Shown piece after piece: positions 51,511 to 64,000 of a stretch of 64,000 nucleotides of DNA; position 1 is the first letter of the stretch, and the number at the start of each line of letters is the position of its first letter. This DNA is from Mycobacterium marseillense (GTDB taxonomy: Bacteria; Actinomycetota; Actinomycetes; Mycobacteriales; Mycobacteriaceae), in NCBI RefSeq assembly GCF_010731675.1, contig NZ_AP022584.1, positions 1,736,001-1,800,000 of the forward strand, written 5' to 3'. The notes beneath the pieces were generated by a model. It worked only from the letters and a program-made list of their open reading frames with translations. It ran no database searches and was not told the DNA's origin. The position numbers and the translations under genes were made by a program.

Positions 51511-52773
51511 TTACCCGCTGTCCCCGTGCAGGAACGCGGCGATCGCATCCACGATACGACTGGCCATCAATGTCTTGGAGCCGTGCTGGAGCGCCGACTC
51601 GGTGCCGTCGGAGGCCAGCAGCCAGCCGTCGTTGCTGTCCACCTCGAACGCGCGGCCCTCACCGACCGCGTTGACCACCAGCAGATCGCAGCCCTTGCGC
51701 TGCAGCTTGGCCCGGGCGTGAAACAGCACATCTCCGTTGGCGTCGCCGGTCTCGGCGGCGAATCCGACGATGGCCCGCATGTTGGGGAGCTGCCCGTGGG
51801 CGCGGGCCCGCACCGCCCCGGCGAGCACGTCGTCGTTGCGCACCAGCTCGATCGTCGGGGTCGCGGCGTCATCGGAGGCGCTCTTTTTGATCTTGGCGGC
51901 GGCAACGTGCGCAGGCCGGAAGTCGGCGACCGCGGCGGCCATCACCAGCACGTCCGCCTCGGGGGCGCGCTTGGACACCGCGTCGCCCAGCTGGGCCGCG
52001 GAGCTGACGTGGACGACCTCGACGCCGGCGGGATCGATCAGCCCGGCGGTGTGCCCGGCGATCAGCGTGACCTCGGCGCCGCGCTGGGCCGCCACCCGCG
52101 CCACCGCGTAGCCCTGCTTGCCCGAGCTTCGGTTACCGATGAAGCGCACCGGGTCGACCGGTTCGCGGGTGCCGCCGGCGGTCACCAGCATTTTGCGGCC
52201 GGCGAGGTCGTAGGGCAGCGCGTCGTGGCGTTCCAGCAACAGGTGGGCCAGGGTGGTGATCTCCTCGGCTTCGGGCAGCCGGCCCGACCCGCTGTCCGTC
52301 CCGGTGAGCCGCCCGGCGGCGGGCTCGAGGACGACTGCACCCCGCCGGCGCAACGTGGCCACGTTGTCGACGGTGGCCGGGTGCAACCACATCTCGGTGT
52401 GCATGGCCGGCGCGAACAGCACCGGACACCGCGCGGTGAGCAGGGTGGCGGTCAGCAGATCGTCGGCACGGCCGTGCACCGCGCGGGCCAGCAGGTCCGC
52501 GGTGGCCGGAGCCACCACGACCAGGTCGGCCTGCTTGCCGAGCTGGACGTGCGGGACCTCGGGAACGTCGTCGAAGACGCCGGTGTGCACCGGCTGGCCG
52601 GAGAGCGCCTCAAACGTGGCCGCACCGACGAAACGCAGCGCGGACTCGGTCGGAATGACCCGGACGGAATGGCCGGCCTCGGACAGCTGACGGACGACGG
52701 TGCACGCCTTGTAGGCGGCGATGCCGCCGGAGACACCGACTACGACTCGTTTGGGGATCCGCGTGCGGTCCAC
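51511..52773 (-). CDS. coaBC: Bifunctional CoaB/CoaC (Dfp)
   Basis: Phosphopantothenoylcysteine synthetase/decarboxylase for coenzyme A. 420 residues. The flavin-binding CoaC domain has VVVGVSGGIAAYKACTVV at the N-terminus and LFAPAMHTEMWLHPAT near residue 125; His replaces the usual Asn of PAMNxxM in the substrate-recognition clamp. The CoaB domain starts near MLVTAGGTREPVDPVRFIGN near residue 192, with the NRSSGKQG motif after it and lysines in AAAKIKKSAS near residue 288. It is 21 nt downstream of rpoZ. Confidence 0.94.
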   Translation of the reverse strand: MDRTRIPKRVVVGVSGGIAAYKACTVVRQLSEAGHSVRVIPTESALRFVGAATFEALSGQPVHTGVFDDVPEVPHVQLGKQADLVVVAPATADLLARAVHGRADDLLTATLLTARCPVLFAPAMHTEMWLHPATVDNVATLRRRGAVVLEPAAGRLTGTDSGSGRLPEAEEITTLAHLLLERHDALPYDLAGRKMLVTAGGTREPVDPVRFIGNRSSGKQGYAVARVAAQRGAEVTLIAGHTAGLIDPAGVEVVHVSSAAQLGDAVSKRAPEADVLVMAAAVADFRPAHVAAAKIKKSASDDAATPTIELVRNDDVLAGAVRARAHGQLPNMRAIVGFAAETGDANGDVLFHARAKLQRKGCDLLVVNAVGEGRAFEVDSNDGWLLASDGTESALQHGSKTLMASRIVDAIAAFLHGDSG

Positions 52774-52794
52774 AGCGCGCCCGGCCCGGCCCTG

Positions 52795-53130
52795 TTACTC
52801 GCCCTCGGTGTGCTCGAGCAGGTCGCCGTGGATCTCGCGCATCGCGATCGAGAGAGGCTTTTCCTGCAGCCCCGGCTCGACCAGCGGCCCCACGTACTCG
52901 AGGATGCCCTCACCCAGCTGGTTGTAGTAATCGTTGATCTGACGGGCCCGCTTGGCCGCGTAGATGACGAGCGCGTACTTGCTCGACACGCGGTCCAGCA
53001 GCTCGTCGATGGGCGGGTTGGTGATGCCCAGCGGAGTGTCGTAAGCGCCCGGCGCCCCGGCGGACAGGTCGAACCGGTCGGGAACCGCGGCCAGCGCCGC
53101 GTCGGACTGCGGAATAGTCACTGAGGTCAA
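52795..53130 (-). CDS. rpoZ: RNA polymerase omega subunit
   Basis: 111-residue omega, assisting beta-prime folding and RNAP assembly. Conserved features are [23 protein letters not shown] sequence (here [20 protein letters not shown] near residue 37), [18 protein letters not shown] and a C-terminal [16 protein letters not shown]. It sits in the usual actinobacterial order mihF-gmk-rpoZ-coaBC-metK. The gap to gmk is 87 nt. Confidence 0.95.
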   Translation of the reverse strand: MTSVTIPQSDAALAAVPDRFDLSAGAPGAYDTPLGITNPPIDELLDRVSSKYALVIYAAKRARQINDYYNQLGEGILEYVGPLVEPGLQEKPLSIAMREIHGDLLEHTEGE

Positions 53131-53217
53131 TCTCCTCTACGTTTCTGCGTGTTTTCTGCGTTTTCTTCAAAGGCGGCCCAGAGCCCCAAAACGGCTTCGC
53201 CGCTGAAAGTTCGGTGC

Positions 53218-53889
53218 TCAATCGTGATTCGATGTGGTCTGGCTTCTGGTCTGGCCAGCCGGGTCATGCTGGTCCGGCGCAGTTCCCACCAGCAAGGATA
53301 CCAATTCGGAGCACGCAGACTCCAATCGACGGTTGACGACCACCCGGTCAAAGTCGTCGCGGGCCGCCATTTCGATGCGGGCCGTCTCGAGGCGCCGCTG
53401 CATGACCTCCGCGGTCTCGGTGCCGCGGCCCACGAGCCTGGCCTCCAAGTCCTCCCAGCTGGGCGGCGCCAAAAACACCGTCAGGGCCTCGGGCATCGCC
53501 TTCTTCACCGCCCTGGCGCCGGCCAGGTCCACCTCGATCAGGACCGGGAATCCGCGGGCGGTGGCGGCCCGAACCGGCTCGGCCAGGGTGCCAGAGCGGT
53601 GTAGGCCCGCGTGAATCTCGGCCCATTCCAGGAGGGCGCCCTCGTCGATGAGCTGCTGGAAGCGGGCGGGGCTGACGAAGTGGTAGTCGACGCCGTCGAC
53701 CTCGCCGGGCCGCGGCGCGCGCGTGGTGGCCGAGACGCTGAAATGCAGGTCCGGGACCCGCTCGCGCAGGCACCGGACCACCGTCGACTTGCCGACCGCG
53801 GAGGGACCGGACAGCACGACCACACGTCCGTCACCCGAGGGTTCGGGACGTGCCCCGTGTCCGATGTCCGGTCCCCCGCTGCCGCTCAC
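53218..53889 (-). CDS. gmk: Guanylate kinase
   Basis: Phosphorylates GMP to GDP. 223 residues. The P-loop [19 protein letters not shown] is near residue 23, GMP-binding [20 protein letters not shown] near residue 52, and ERVNRR-like [19 protein letters not shown] near the end. It is slightly longer than the 208 residues I recall for M. tuberculosis, through a polar C-terminal tail ([17 protein letters not shown]) of no known role. The stem-loop element copy C lies between mihF and this gene. Confidence 0.95.
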   Translation of the reverse strand: MSGSGGPDIGHGARPEPSGDGRVVVLSGPSAVGKSTVVRCLRERVPDLHFSVSATTRAPRPGEVDGVDYHFVSPARFQQLIDEGALLEWAEIHAGLHRSGTLAEPVRAATARGFPVLIEVDLAGARAVKKAMPEALTVFLAPPSWEDLEARLVGRGTETAEVMQRRLETARIEMAARDDFDRVVVNRRLESACSELVSLLVGTAPDQHDPAGQTRSQTTSNHD

Positions 53890-53930
53890 CGGCGCTCCTG
53901 GACAGGCGCGCCCACGGCGTGGGTCGGATT

Positions 53931-53974
53931 GCCCGCCTTCTCCTCAGGCCGTTCGGCCTGCATCGTCGGCGGGC
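53931..53974 (-). repeat. Dispersed stem-loop element, copy C
   Basis: Outer stem GCCCGCC (53931-53937) / GGCGGGC (53968-53974); inner hairpin CAGGCC-GTTC-GGCCTG (53945-53960); conserved flanks CTCCTCA (53940-53946) and GCATCGTCG (53960-53968). It starts just after the mihF stop (53978-53980) on the minus strand. Inner and outer stems differ in sequence from copies A and B but keep pairing. Confidence 0.65.
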
Positions 53975-53977
53975 GGG

Positions 53978-54292
53978 TTAGGAGCCGAACTTTTCCAGCA
54001 GGGCCTTGCGCTGACGATCGCCGAGACCGCGCAGGCGGCGGGTGGGGGCGATCTCCAGCTCAGTCATGATTTCCTGCGCCTTGACCTTGCCCACCTTGGG
54101 CAACGCCTCGAGAAGCGCCGAAACCTTCATCTTGCCCAGGACTTCGTCGGTCTCGGCGTCCTTGAGCACCTGGGTGAGGTTGGTGCCGCCACGCTTCAGC
54201 CGGTCCTTGAGCTCTGCTCGTGCTCGACGTGCGGCAGCCGCCTTCTCCAACGCGGCCGCGCGCTGCTCGTCGGTCAACTGGGGAAGGGCCAC
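53978..54292 (-). CDS. mihF: Mycobacterial integration host factor
   Basis: Nucleoid-associated DNA-binding protein, 104 residues from GTG 54292, which has GGAGG five bases upstream. The ATG at 54313 would add seven atypical residues. Basic helix ALEKAAAARRARAELKDRLK, then TNLTQVLKDAE, and the helix-two-turn-helix LLEALPKVGKVKAQEIMTEL near residue 60, ending RLRGLGDRQRKALLEKFGS. Near-identical to the mIHF sequence I recall. It binds and bends DNA and is essential in mycobacteria. The AT-rich leader near 54300-54400 probably carries its promoter. Confidence 0.96.
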   Translation of the reverse strand: MALPQLTDEQRAAALEKAAAARRARAELKDRLKRGGTNLTQVLKDAETDEVLGKMKVSALLEALPKVGKVKAQEIMTELEIAPTRRLRGLGDRQRKALLEKFGS

Positions 54293-55136
54293 GATTCCTC
54301 CGTATCTGATCAATCAATTTCAATCGATCTCATTTTGTCTCGCCGGTTCTTCTGCCAGCGGAGACGACCGTACTCAGGCCTCCTGACGAAATCTAACCCG
54401 CCCCCCTGCTTAACGGGGCAAACTCCCAGCATGCAATGGGGCGTGTCCCGCCCAAGCGGCCCGCCAACCGGCGTCGGCGACGGCCGCCTCGACGCCGTCC
54501 CGGCGGCTCCGGAGCGACCCGATCTTGGGCTCGATTGAGCTTTCTACCTGCGGCTTTAGCCGAGCGGCCCGCGCGGGGCGCGGCGGCCTGGTGCTCCGGA
54601 AACGCGCCGGCGCGCGCTCGCGCGGGGCGGTGCGAGGGATCACGCATTCGCCACGGCGTGTCGCGCGTGTCGCGTTCGCCGGCCAAAGGGCAGGCCAGCG
54701 CCGTGGTTCGCCGCTGCGACGAGCCTCGGCGGGTCCCGCGCGAACCTGTGGGGCCCGGGTCCCCGGCGCCGGGTGGCGGGGGCCGGCTCCTCCGGGCCAC
54801 GGCCCCGTCCGGGTGACCGGCGGGACGGCGACGCCGGCACGGCACCGGGACGCGCGGCGAATCCCGTTGCGGCCCAACGGGTGACGGGTCATCGTCGACG
54901 ATCCACGCCCCACCGGGGCGCCGAGCGTCGCCAACCGCCGCGCGCCGCAGCGCCGTGGGTAGACGGGCATCGGGCGCGCTGCGGGCCGGCGAGCGCTTCC
55001 GCGGATTCGCGCCAAACGGGCAGATGCAGGCGCAGGAACGAGGCAACGTCATAAAACGCTCCGTACCTGCGGAAAAGCGGCCGCGCCGGGTCGCGCTTCA
55101 GCTAATCCGCGGTCAGGGATCAGATACGATCGGGGC
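54293..55136. other. Long intergenic region without a supported gene
   Basis: 844 bp between the divergent mihF and HTH-TOBE genes. The first 110 bases by mihF are AT-rich (TGATCAATCAATTTCAATCG near 54307) and look like a promoter/leader. From 54410 to 55050 the sequence is very GC-rich. Open frames there on both strands encode only Arg/Pro/Ala-rich, family-less sequence, so I call none. 55040-55136 again becomes promoter-like (TACGAT near 55125). In M. tuberculosis a PE-PPE pair (PE15-PPE20) sits here, as I recall; nothing resembling it is visible. Confidence 0.7.
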
Positions 55137-55559
55137 GTGTCCAACCTGCGAATTCGCCAGGCGGCTGAGTTGCTCGGCGTCAGTGATGACACGGTGCGAC
55201 GCTGGATCAACCAGGGGGCGTTGGAGGTCAGTCACGACGCCGCCGGCCGCAAGGTGATCGCGAGCGAGGATCTGGCCCGCTTCTCCCGCAGCAACGCGCC
55301 CGCGCCGCCGGCCGACCCGCTCAGCATCGGCAGCTCGGCCCGCAACCGCTTCGTCGGGCTGGTCACCTCGGTGGTCAGCGACAAGGTGATGACACAGGTG
55401 GAGATGCAGTGCGGCCCGTTCACCGTCGTTTCGCTGATGAGCACCGAGGCCGCTGAGGAGCTGCAGCTGCGACCCGGCAGCGTCGCGGTGGCCGTCGTCA
55501 AGGCAACCACCGTCATCGTGGAAACCGCCCAGCCCAGCACGGCGCTGGCGTCGGACTAG
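55137..55559 (+). CDS. HTH plus TOBE (molybdopterin-binding-like) protein
   Basis: 140 residues from a GTG start. The N-terminal excisionase/MerR-like helix-turn-helix is LRIRQAAELLGVSDDTVRRW, residues 4-23, with INQGALEV and GRKVIASEDLARF completing it. A Pro-rich linker follows, then a TOBE/Mop-like domain at residues 70-135 (SARNRFVGLVTSVVSDKVMT, then LRPGSVAVAVVKATTVIVE), which in relatives binds molybdate or tungstate. It is therefore a candidate oxyanion-responsive regulator, but no molybdenum genes are adjacent. It is convergent with pyrF, gap 5 nt. Confidence 0.88.
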   Translation: MSNLRIRQAAELLGVSDDTVRRWINQGALEVSHDAAGRKVIASEDLARFSRSNAPAPPADPLSIGSSARNRFVGLVTSVVSDKVMTQVEMQCGPFTVVSLMSTEAAEELQLRPGSVAVAVVKATTVIVETAQPSTALASD

Positions 55560-55564
55560 GCGGC

Positions 55565-56385
55565 TCAGACCGCCAGATAGGCGACGGCGTCGAGCATCCG
55601 GTCGGCCGCCCCGCGCAGCTCCGCCACCCCCGGCCCGGCCCGCAGCACCTCGCGCGCCACCGCGGGCAGCAGCTGCCCCGGTTCGGCCCCGCCCAGCCCG
55701 GCCAGCGCCTCGGGCCGCCCGCCCTGCACCCCGAGGCCGGGCACCAGCACCGGGCCACCCAGGGCGCTCAGATCGGGCGCCTGCAGCACCGTCGCGCCCA
55801 CGACGACGCCGACGTATCCGGGCCCGGACGGCGTCGCGGACCGATTCACCACCGCCGCCTGGTCGACGACCAGCTGGGCCACCGTGCGGCCGTCGAAGGC
55901 GGCCCGCTGCACGGTCGCGCCCTCCGGGTTGGACGTGGCCGCCAGCACGAAAACCCCCCGGTCGTGCGCGGCGGCGGCTTCCAGCAGCGGCCGCAGCGAC
56001 CCGAACCCCAGGTACGGCGTGGCCGTCACCGCGTCGGCGGCCAGGGGCGAATCCCCCGCCCAGGCGGCGGCGTAGGCGGCCATCGTCGTTCCGATGTCGC
56101 CGCGCTTGGCGTCGGCCAACACCAGCACCCCGGCCGACCGCAGCGCCGCGATGGTGCGTTCCAGCACCGCGAATCCGGCCGCGCCGTACGCCTCGAAGAA
56201 CGCCACCTGTGGCTTGACGACGGCGAAGCCGGAGAACGCCTCGATGCAGATGTCACAGAACGCGGCCAGCCCGTCGGCTGTGGTGGGCAGTCCCCACGCC
56301 CGCAGCAGCTCGGGGTGCGGGTCGATGCCCACGCACAGCGGCCCGCGTTCGGCTTTCGCGTCGGCGAGCCGGACCCCGAAGCCGG

Positions 56386-56389
<4 letters not shown>
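55565..56389 (-). CDS. pyrF: Orotidine 5'-phosphate decarboxylase, type 2
   Basis: Last step of UMP synthesis. 274 residues, the longer mycobacterial/myxobacterial PyrF type. The active-site signature [18 protein letters not shown] lies near residue 92 (catalytic Lys/Asp), the N-terminal [13 protein letters not shown] near residue 16, and the phosphate-binding [11 protein letters not shown] near residue 222. The start overlaps the carB stop by 4 nt. It is the last gene of the pyrimidine operon. Confidence 0.96.
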
Positions 56390-59750
<3,361 letters not shown>

Positions 59751-59751
<1 letters not shown>

Positions 59752-60887
59752 CAGCGGCCCCTTCCGCTTTCGTGGGAAGCCATCAAGTCGATGAATTGGT
59801 CGAACAGGTAATTCGCGTCGTGCGGCCCGGCGGCGGCCTCCGGATGATACTGAACCGAAAAGGCCCGTCCGTCGGCGAGTTTGACGCCCTCGACCACCCC
59901 GTCGTTGGCGCAGGTGTGGCTGACGATCGCCCGGCCGAACGGCGTGTCGAAGGACTGGCCGGCCTCCCCCTCGAGCGCGAAGCCGTGATTCTGTGCGGTC
60001 ACCGCCACCCGCCCGGTCGCGTGGTCGATCACCGGGATATTGATGCCGCGGTGACCGAACACCATCTTGTAGGTGGACAGGCCCAGCGCCCGGCCCAGGA
60101 TCTGGTTGCCGAAACAGATGCCGAACAACGGAATTCCGGCGCCGAGCACCTCGCGGGTGACCGCCACGATGTGGTCGGCGGTGGCGGGGTCGCCCGGACC
60201 GTTGGACAGGAAGACGCCGTCCGGTTTGAGGGCGGCGATCTGCTGATAGCTCACCGAGGACGCCAGTACGTGGGTGCGGATGCCCCGGCCGGCGAAGTTG
60301 CGCGGCGTGTTGGTCTTGATGCCCAGGTCCAGCGCGGCCACCGTAAACCGGGGTGTGCCTTCGGGTTCCACGATGTAGGTGTCCGGCGTGCTGACCTCGC
60401 CGGCCAGGTCGGCGCCCAGCATGGACTGCTGTCCCCTGACCCGCTGCACCAGTTCGTCCGGGGCGGCGAGCGCGTCGCCGGAGAACACGCCCGCCTTCAT
60501 CGAGCCGCGGGTGCGCAGGTGCCGCACCACCGCGCGGGTGTCGATGCCGGCGATCCCCACGACGTGCTGACGGATCAGCTCGTCCTCCAGGGTGCCGGTG
60601 GCGCGCCAGTTGGACGGGCGCGGGGACGGGTCGCGTACCGCGTAGCCGGCAACCCAAATCTTGTCGCCACGGCTCTCGGCGTCCTCGTCGTTCCAGCCCG
60701 TGTTGCCGATCTGCGGCGCGGTGGCCACCACGATCTGCCGGTGGTAACTGGGATCGGTCAGCGTCTCCTGGTAGCCGGACATACCGGTGGAAAACACGGC
60801 CTCGCCCAATGTTTGGCCGATCTTGCCGAACGGGGTGCCGGTGAAGACGCGGCCGTCTTCGAGCACCAATAGCGCCTTACTGCTCAC
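59751..60887 (-). CDS. carA: Carbamoyl phosphate synthase, small subunit
   Basis: Glutamine amidotransferase subunit supplying ammonia to CarB. The GTG at 60887 gives 378 residues ([15 protein letters not shown]). The N-terminal domain is followed by a class I amidotransferase domain with the nucleophile in [16 protein letters not shown] near residue 262 and His/Glu in [13 protein letters not shown] near residue 345. The start overlaps the preceding gene's stop by 4 nt. The frame extends to 61415 but that part belongs to the upstream gene in another frame. Confidence 0.96.
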
Positions 60888-61399
60888 GCGACCTCTTTCT
60901 CCTGGCCATCCCGTTCCTCCAGCCACTTGTCGTAGTCGTGGCGGTCGTTCGCCCGGAAACCGGTGTCGATCTCGACGCCCGACGGCAGCCGCCAGCGGAT
61001 CGCCAAGATGCCGATCCGGGCCGGCCTGACCGCCATCCCGCGCTCCAGGCGGATCGCCGTGATCGCGTCCCGTGGAATCCAAATCGGGTGGGCCCGCAGG
61101 CGTTCCACCATGATGCCGCCGGCGTAGCGGGTCAGCACCGCTTTGCTGCGGTAGCCGAGATCGCCCGCCGCGATGCGCTCGCTCCAGCCCGGCGCCATCA
61201 TGGAGCCGCAGTAGTGCCCGCGGGTGGTGATGGCCGCCGCACCGACCTCGTCCGGGATCGGCGGTAGGTCGCCGATGAGCTCCTCCTGCCGCTGCGCGCG
61301 GCGCTGCCAGGTGCGCATCATCAGCTGGATCACCACCGTGATCACCACCACCAGCACGGCCGCGAAGATCAGCGAACCCACCAGCGTGCCTGAATTCAT
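60884..61399 (-). CDS. Membrane-anchored conserved protein in the pyr operon (Rv1382-like)
   Basis: 171 residues from ATG 61399. A single N-terminal membrane helix, [20 protein letters not shown] (residues 8-27), is followed by a charged stretch [10 protein letters not shown] and a soluble PH-like beta domain of about 110 residues ([40 protein letters not shown]). It has no enzyme signature. It is wedged between pyrC and carA with 4-nt overlaps on both sides, an arrangement also in M. tuberculosis, so expression is tied to pyrimidine synthesis although the function is unknown. Confidence 0.88.
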   Translation of the reverse strand: MNSGTLVGSLIFAAVLVVVITVVIQLMMRTWQRRAQRQEELIGDLPPIPDEVGAAAITTRGHYCGSMMAPGWSERIAAGDLGYRSKAVLTRYAGGIMVERLRAHPIWIPRDAITAIRLERGMAVRPARIGILAIRWRLPSGVEIDTGFRANDRHDYDKWLEERDGQEKEVA

Positions 61400-62684
61400 G
61401 CCGGGCACTTCCCATCTCGGGCGGTGACCTTGCCGCGCAGCAGGGTCGCGGTCACGGTGGCGGGCAGGGTCATCGCCTCGTAGGGCGTGTTGGCCGACCG
61501 GCTGGCCAGGTCGGGCCCGGCGACGGTCCACGAGGCGTCGGGGTCCACCACGGTCAGGTTGGCCGGCTCCCCCACTTCCAGCGGCCGGCCCTGATCGGGC
61601 AGGCGCGCGATGCGTGCCGGGTTTTCGCTCATCACCCGGGCGAGGCCACGCCAGCTGAGCAGTCCCGGGACGACCATCGTCTGCACCACGATCGACAGTG
61701 CCGTCTGCAACCCCAGCATGCCGGGGCGCGCCGCGGAGAACTCGCAGCACTTCTCGTGCTCGGCGTGCGGGGCGTGATCGGTGGCCACGCAGTCGATGAC
61801 GCCGTCGGCCAGGGCCTGGCGCAGCGCCACCGCGTCGGCCGCTTCGCGCAGCGGCGGGTTGACGCGGTTACGCCCGTCGTAGCTGGCCAGCCGGCTGTCG
61901 TCGAGCATCAAGTGGTGTGGGGTGACCTCGGCGGTGATCGAAATCCCCTGGCCCTTGGCCCATTTCACGATCTCGACGGTGCCCGCGGTGGAGGCGTGGC
62001 AGATGTGCACCCGGGCGCCGGCGTCGCGTGCCAGCAGCGCGTCGCGGGCGACGATGGATTCCTCGGCCGCCCGCGGCCATCCCGACAGGCCCAGCCGGGC
62101 GGCGGTTGGTCCCTCGTGGGCGACGGCGCCGACGGTCAGCCGGGGCTCCTCGGCGTGCTGGGCGACGAGCACGCCCAGGCCGGTGGCGTATTCGAGAGCG
62201 CGGCGCATCACCAGCGGATCGTGCACGCAGATGCCGTCGTCGGAGAACATCCGCACCTGCGCGGCGCCGGCCGCCATCATGCCCATCTCGGTGAGCTCTT
62301 TGCCGGCCAGCCCGACGGTGACGGCGCCCACCGGGTGCACATCGACCAGGCCGACCTGCTGGCCGCGATGCCAGACGTGGTCGGTGACCACCGGGCTGTC
62401 GGCGACCGGGGTGGTGTTGGCCATCGCGAACACCGCGGTGTAGCCGCCCAACGCCGCGGCGGCCGAGCCGGTTTCGATGTCCTCGGCGTATTCGCGGCCC
62501 GGCTCGCGCAAGTGGGTGTGCAGGTCGACGAACCCGGGCAGCAGCACCTGGCCGGTCGCGTCGATGACGTCTGCGGTATCGGGAATCGGTAGCCCCGCGC
62601 CGATTTCGGCGATCTGCCCGTCGTCGACCAGCACGTCGACGGCGTCACCGTCACCGTAGAGGCGCACACCGCGGATCAGCACGC

Positions 62685-62688
<4 letters not shown>
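61396..62688 (-). CDS. pyrC: Dihydroorotase
   Basis: Cyclises carbamoyl-aspartate to dihydroorotate. The ATG at 62688 gives 430 residues. The metal-site motif [15 protein letters not shown] lies near residue 56, a second ligand region [12 protein letters not shown] near residue 233, and the catalytic aspartate in [15 protein letters not shown] near residue 302. It is a type I (zinc amidohydrolase) dihydroorotase. It overlaps pyrB upstream and the Rv1382-like gene downstream by 4 nt each. The long frame upstream of 62688 lies inside pyrB and was not used. Confidence 0.97.

Positions 62689-64000
<1,312 letters not shown>

Noticed and set aside
54410..55015. Hypothetical genes of 100-220 codons on either strand in the mihF gap
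   Set aside because: Arg/Pro/Ala-rich sequence with no ribosome-binding site, no domain and mutually overlapping frames; typical of GC-rich non-coding DNA.
59752..60657. N-terminal extension of carB by about 300 codons
   Set aside because: This frame lies inside carA out of frame. ATG 59751, sharing TGATG with the carA stop, gives the normal CarB length.

Overview
The window is about 69% GC chromosomal DNA from a slow-growing mycobacterium, most likely a member of or close to the Mycobacterium avium complex. The evidence is a PPE protein, LprG-P55, WhiA, mIHF, a WS/DGAT acyltransferase, a DUF222/13E12 protein, GTG/TTG starts and 1-4 nt gene overlaps. Gene order largely follows the M. tuberculosis segment Rv1379-Rv1448c, inverted. 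The species call and all Rv numbers are from memory, not from a search.

Layout. 1-4251 (+): oxidative pentose-phosphate operon tal(partial)-zwf2-opcA-pgl, followed by a small coiled-coil gene and an HDAC-like deacetylase. 5657-13875 (-): aldo/keto reductase, DUF4239 membrane protein, PEP carboxylase, then secG and the glycolytic set gap-pgk-tpiA. 14057-17231 (-): flavin oxidoreductase and large membrane protein. 17442-21145 (+): lipid operon (acyltransferase, FadD12, LipO). 21395-22780: DUF222-HNH protein. 22838-24238: WS/DGAT. 24350-29286 (-): uvrC-rapZ-yvcK-whiA. 29402-32712 (+): accessory island with a JmjC/cupin oxygenase, an orphan PPE and a hemophore-like secreted protein. 32806-39887: riboflavin genes on the minus strand with lprG-p55 and rpe embedded. 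40188-46231: rsmB, fmt, methyltransferase, MarR, priA. 46310-50164: YhhN membrane protein, LipI, Baeyer-Villiger-type monooxygenase, PNPOx-like protein. 50206-54292 (-): mihF-gmk-rpoZ-coaBC-metK. 55137-55559: HTH-TOBE protein. 55565-64000 (-): pyrR(partial)-pyrB-pyrC-(Rv1382-like)-carA-carB-pyrF, a complete UMP-synthesis operon apart from pyrD and pyrE.

How the genes work together. The core is housekeeping: NADPH/pentose and triose metabolism, flavin synthesis (ribD, ribBA, ribH, ribE), de novo pyrimidines, one-carbon/SAM and CoA synthesis, and transcription/nucleoid factors (rpoZ, mihF, whiA). Lipid handling recurs (FadD12, LipO, LipI, WS/DGAT, PlsC-like, LprG-P55).

The most notable sequence-level observations are these. 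(i) A perfect 14-bp tandem duplication near the end of yvcK destroys what would be a 4-nt stop/start overlap with whiA and appends about 95 out-of-frame residues. (ii) A 58-bp tandem array is made of copies of the rsmB 3' end, including its stop codon, and lies between rsmB and rpe. (iii) A stem-loop element with conserved flanks occurs three times, each time just after the stop codon of a minus-strand gene. (iv) An approximately 840-bp GC-rich non-coding gap lies between mihF and the HTH-TOBE gene. I found no CRISPR array, transposase, prophage or RNA gene that I can support.
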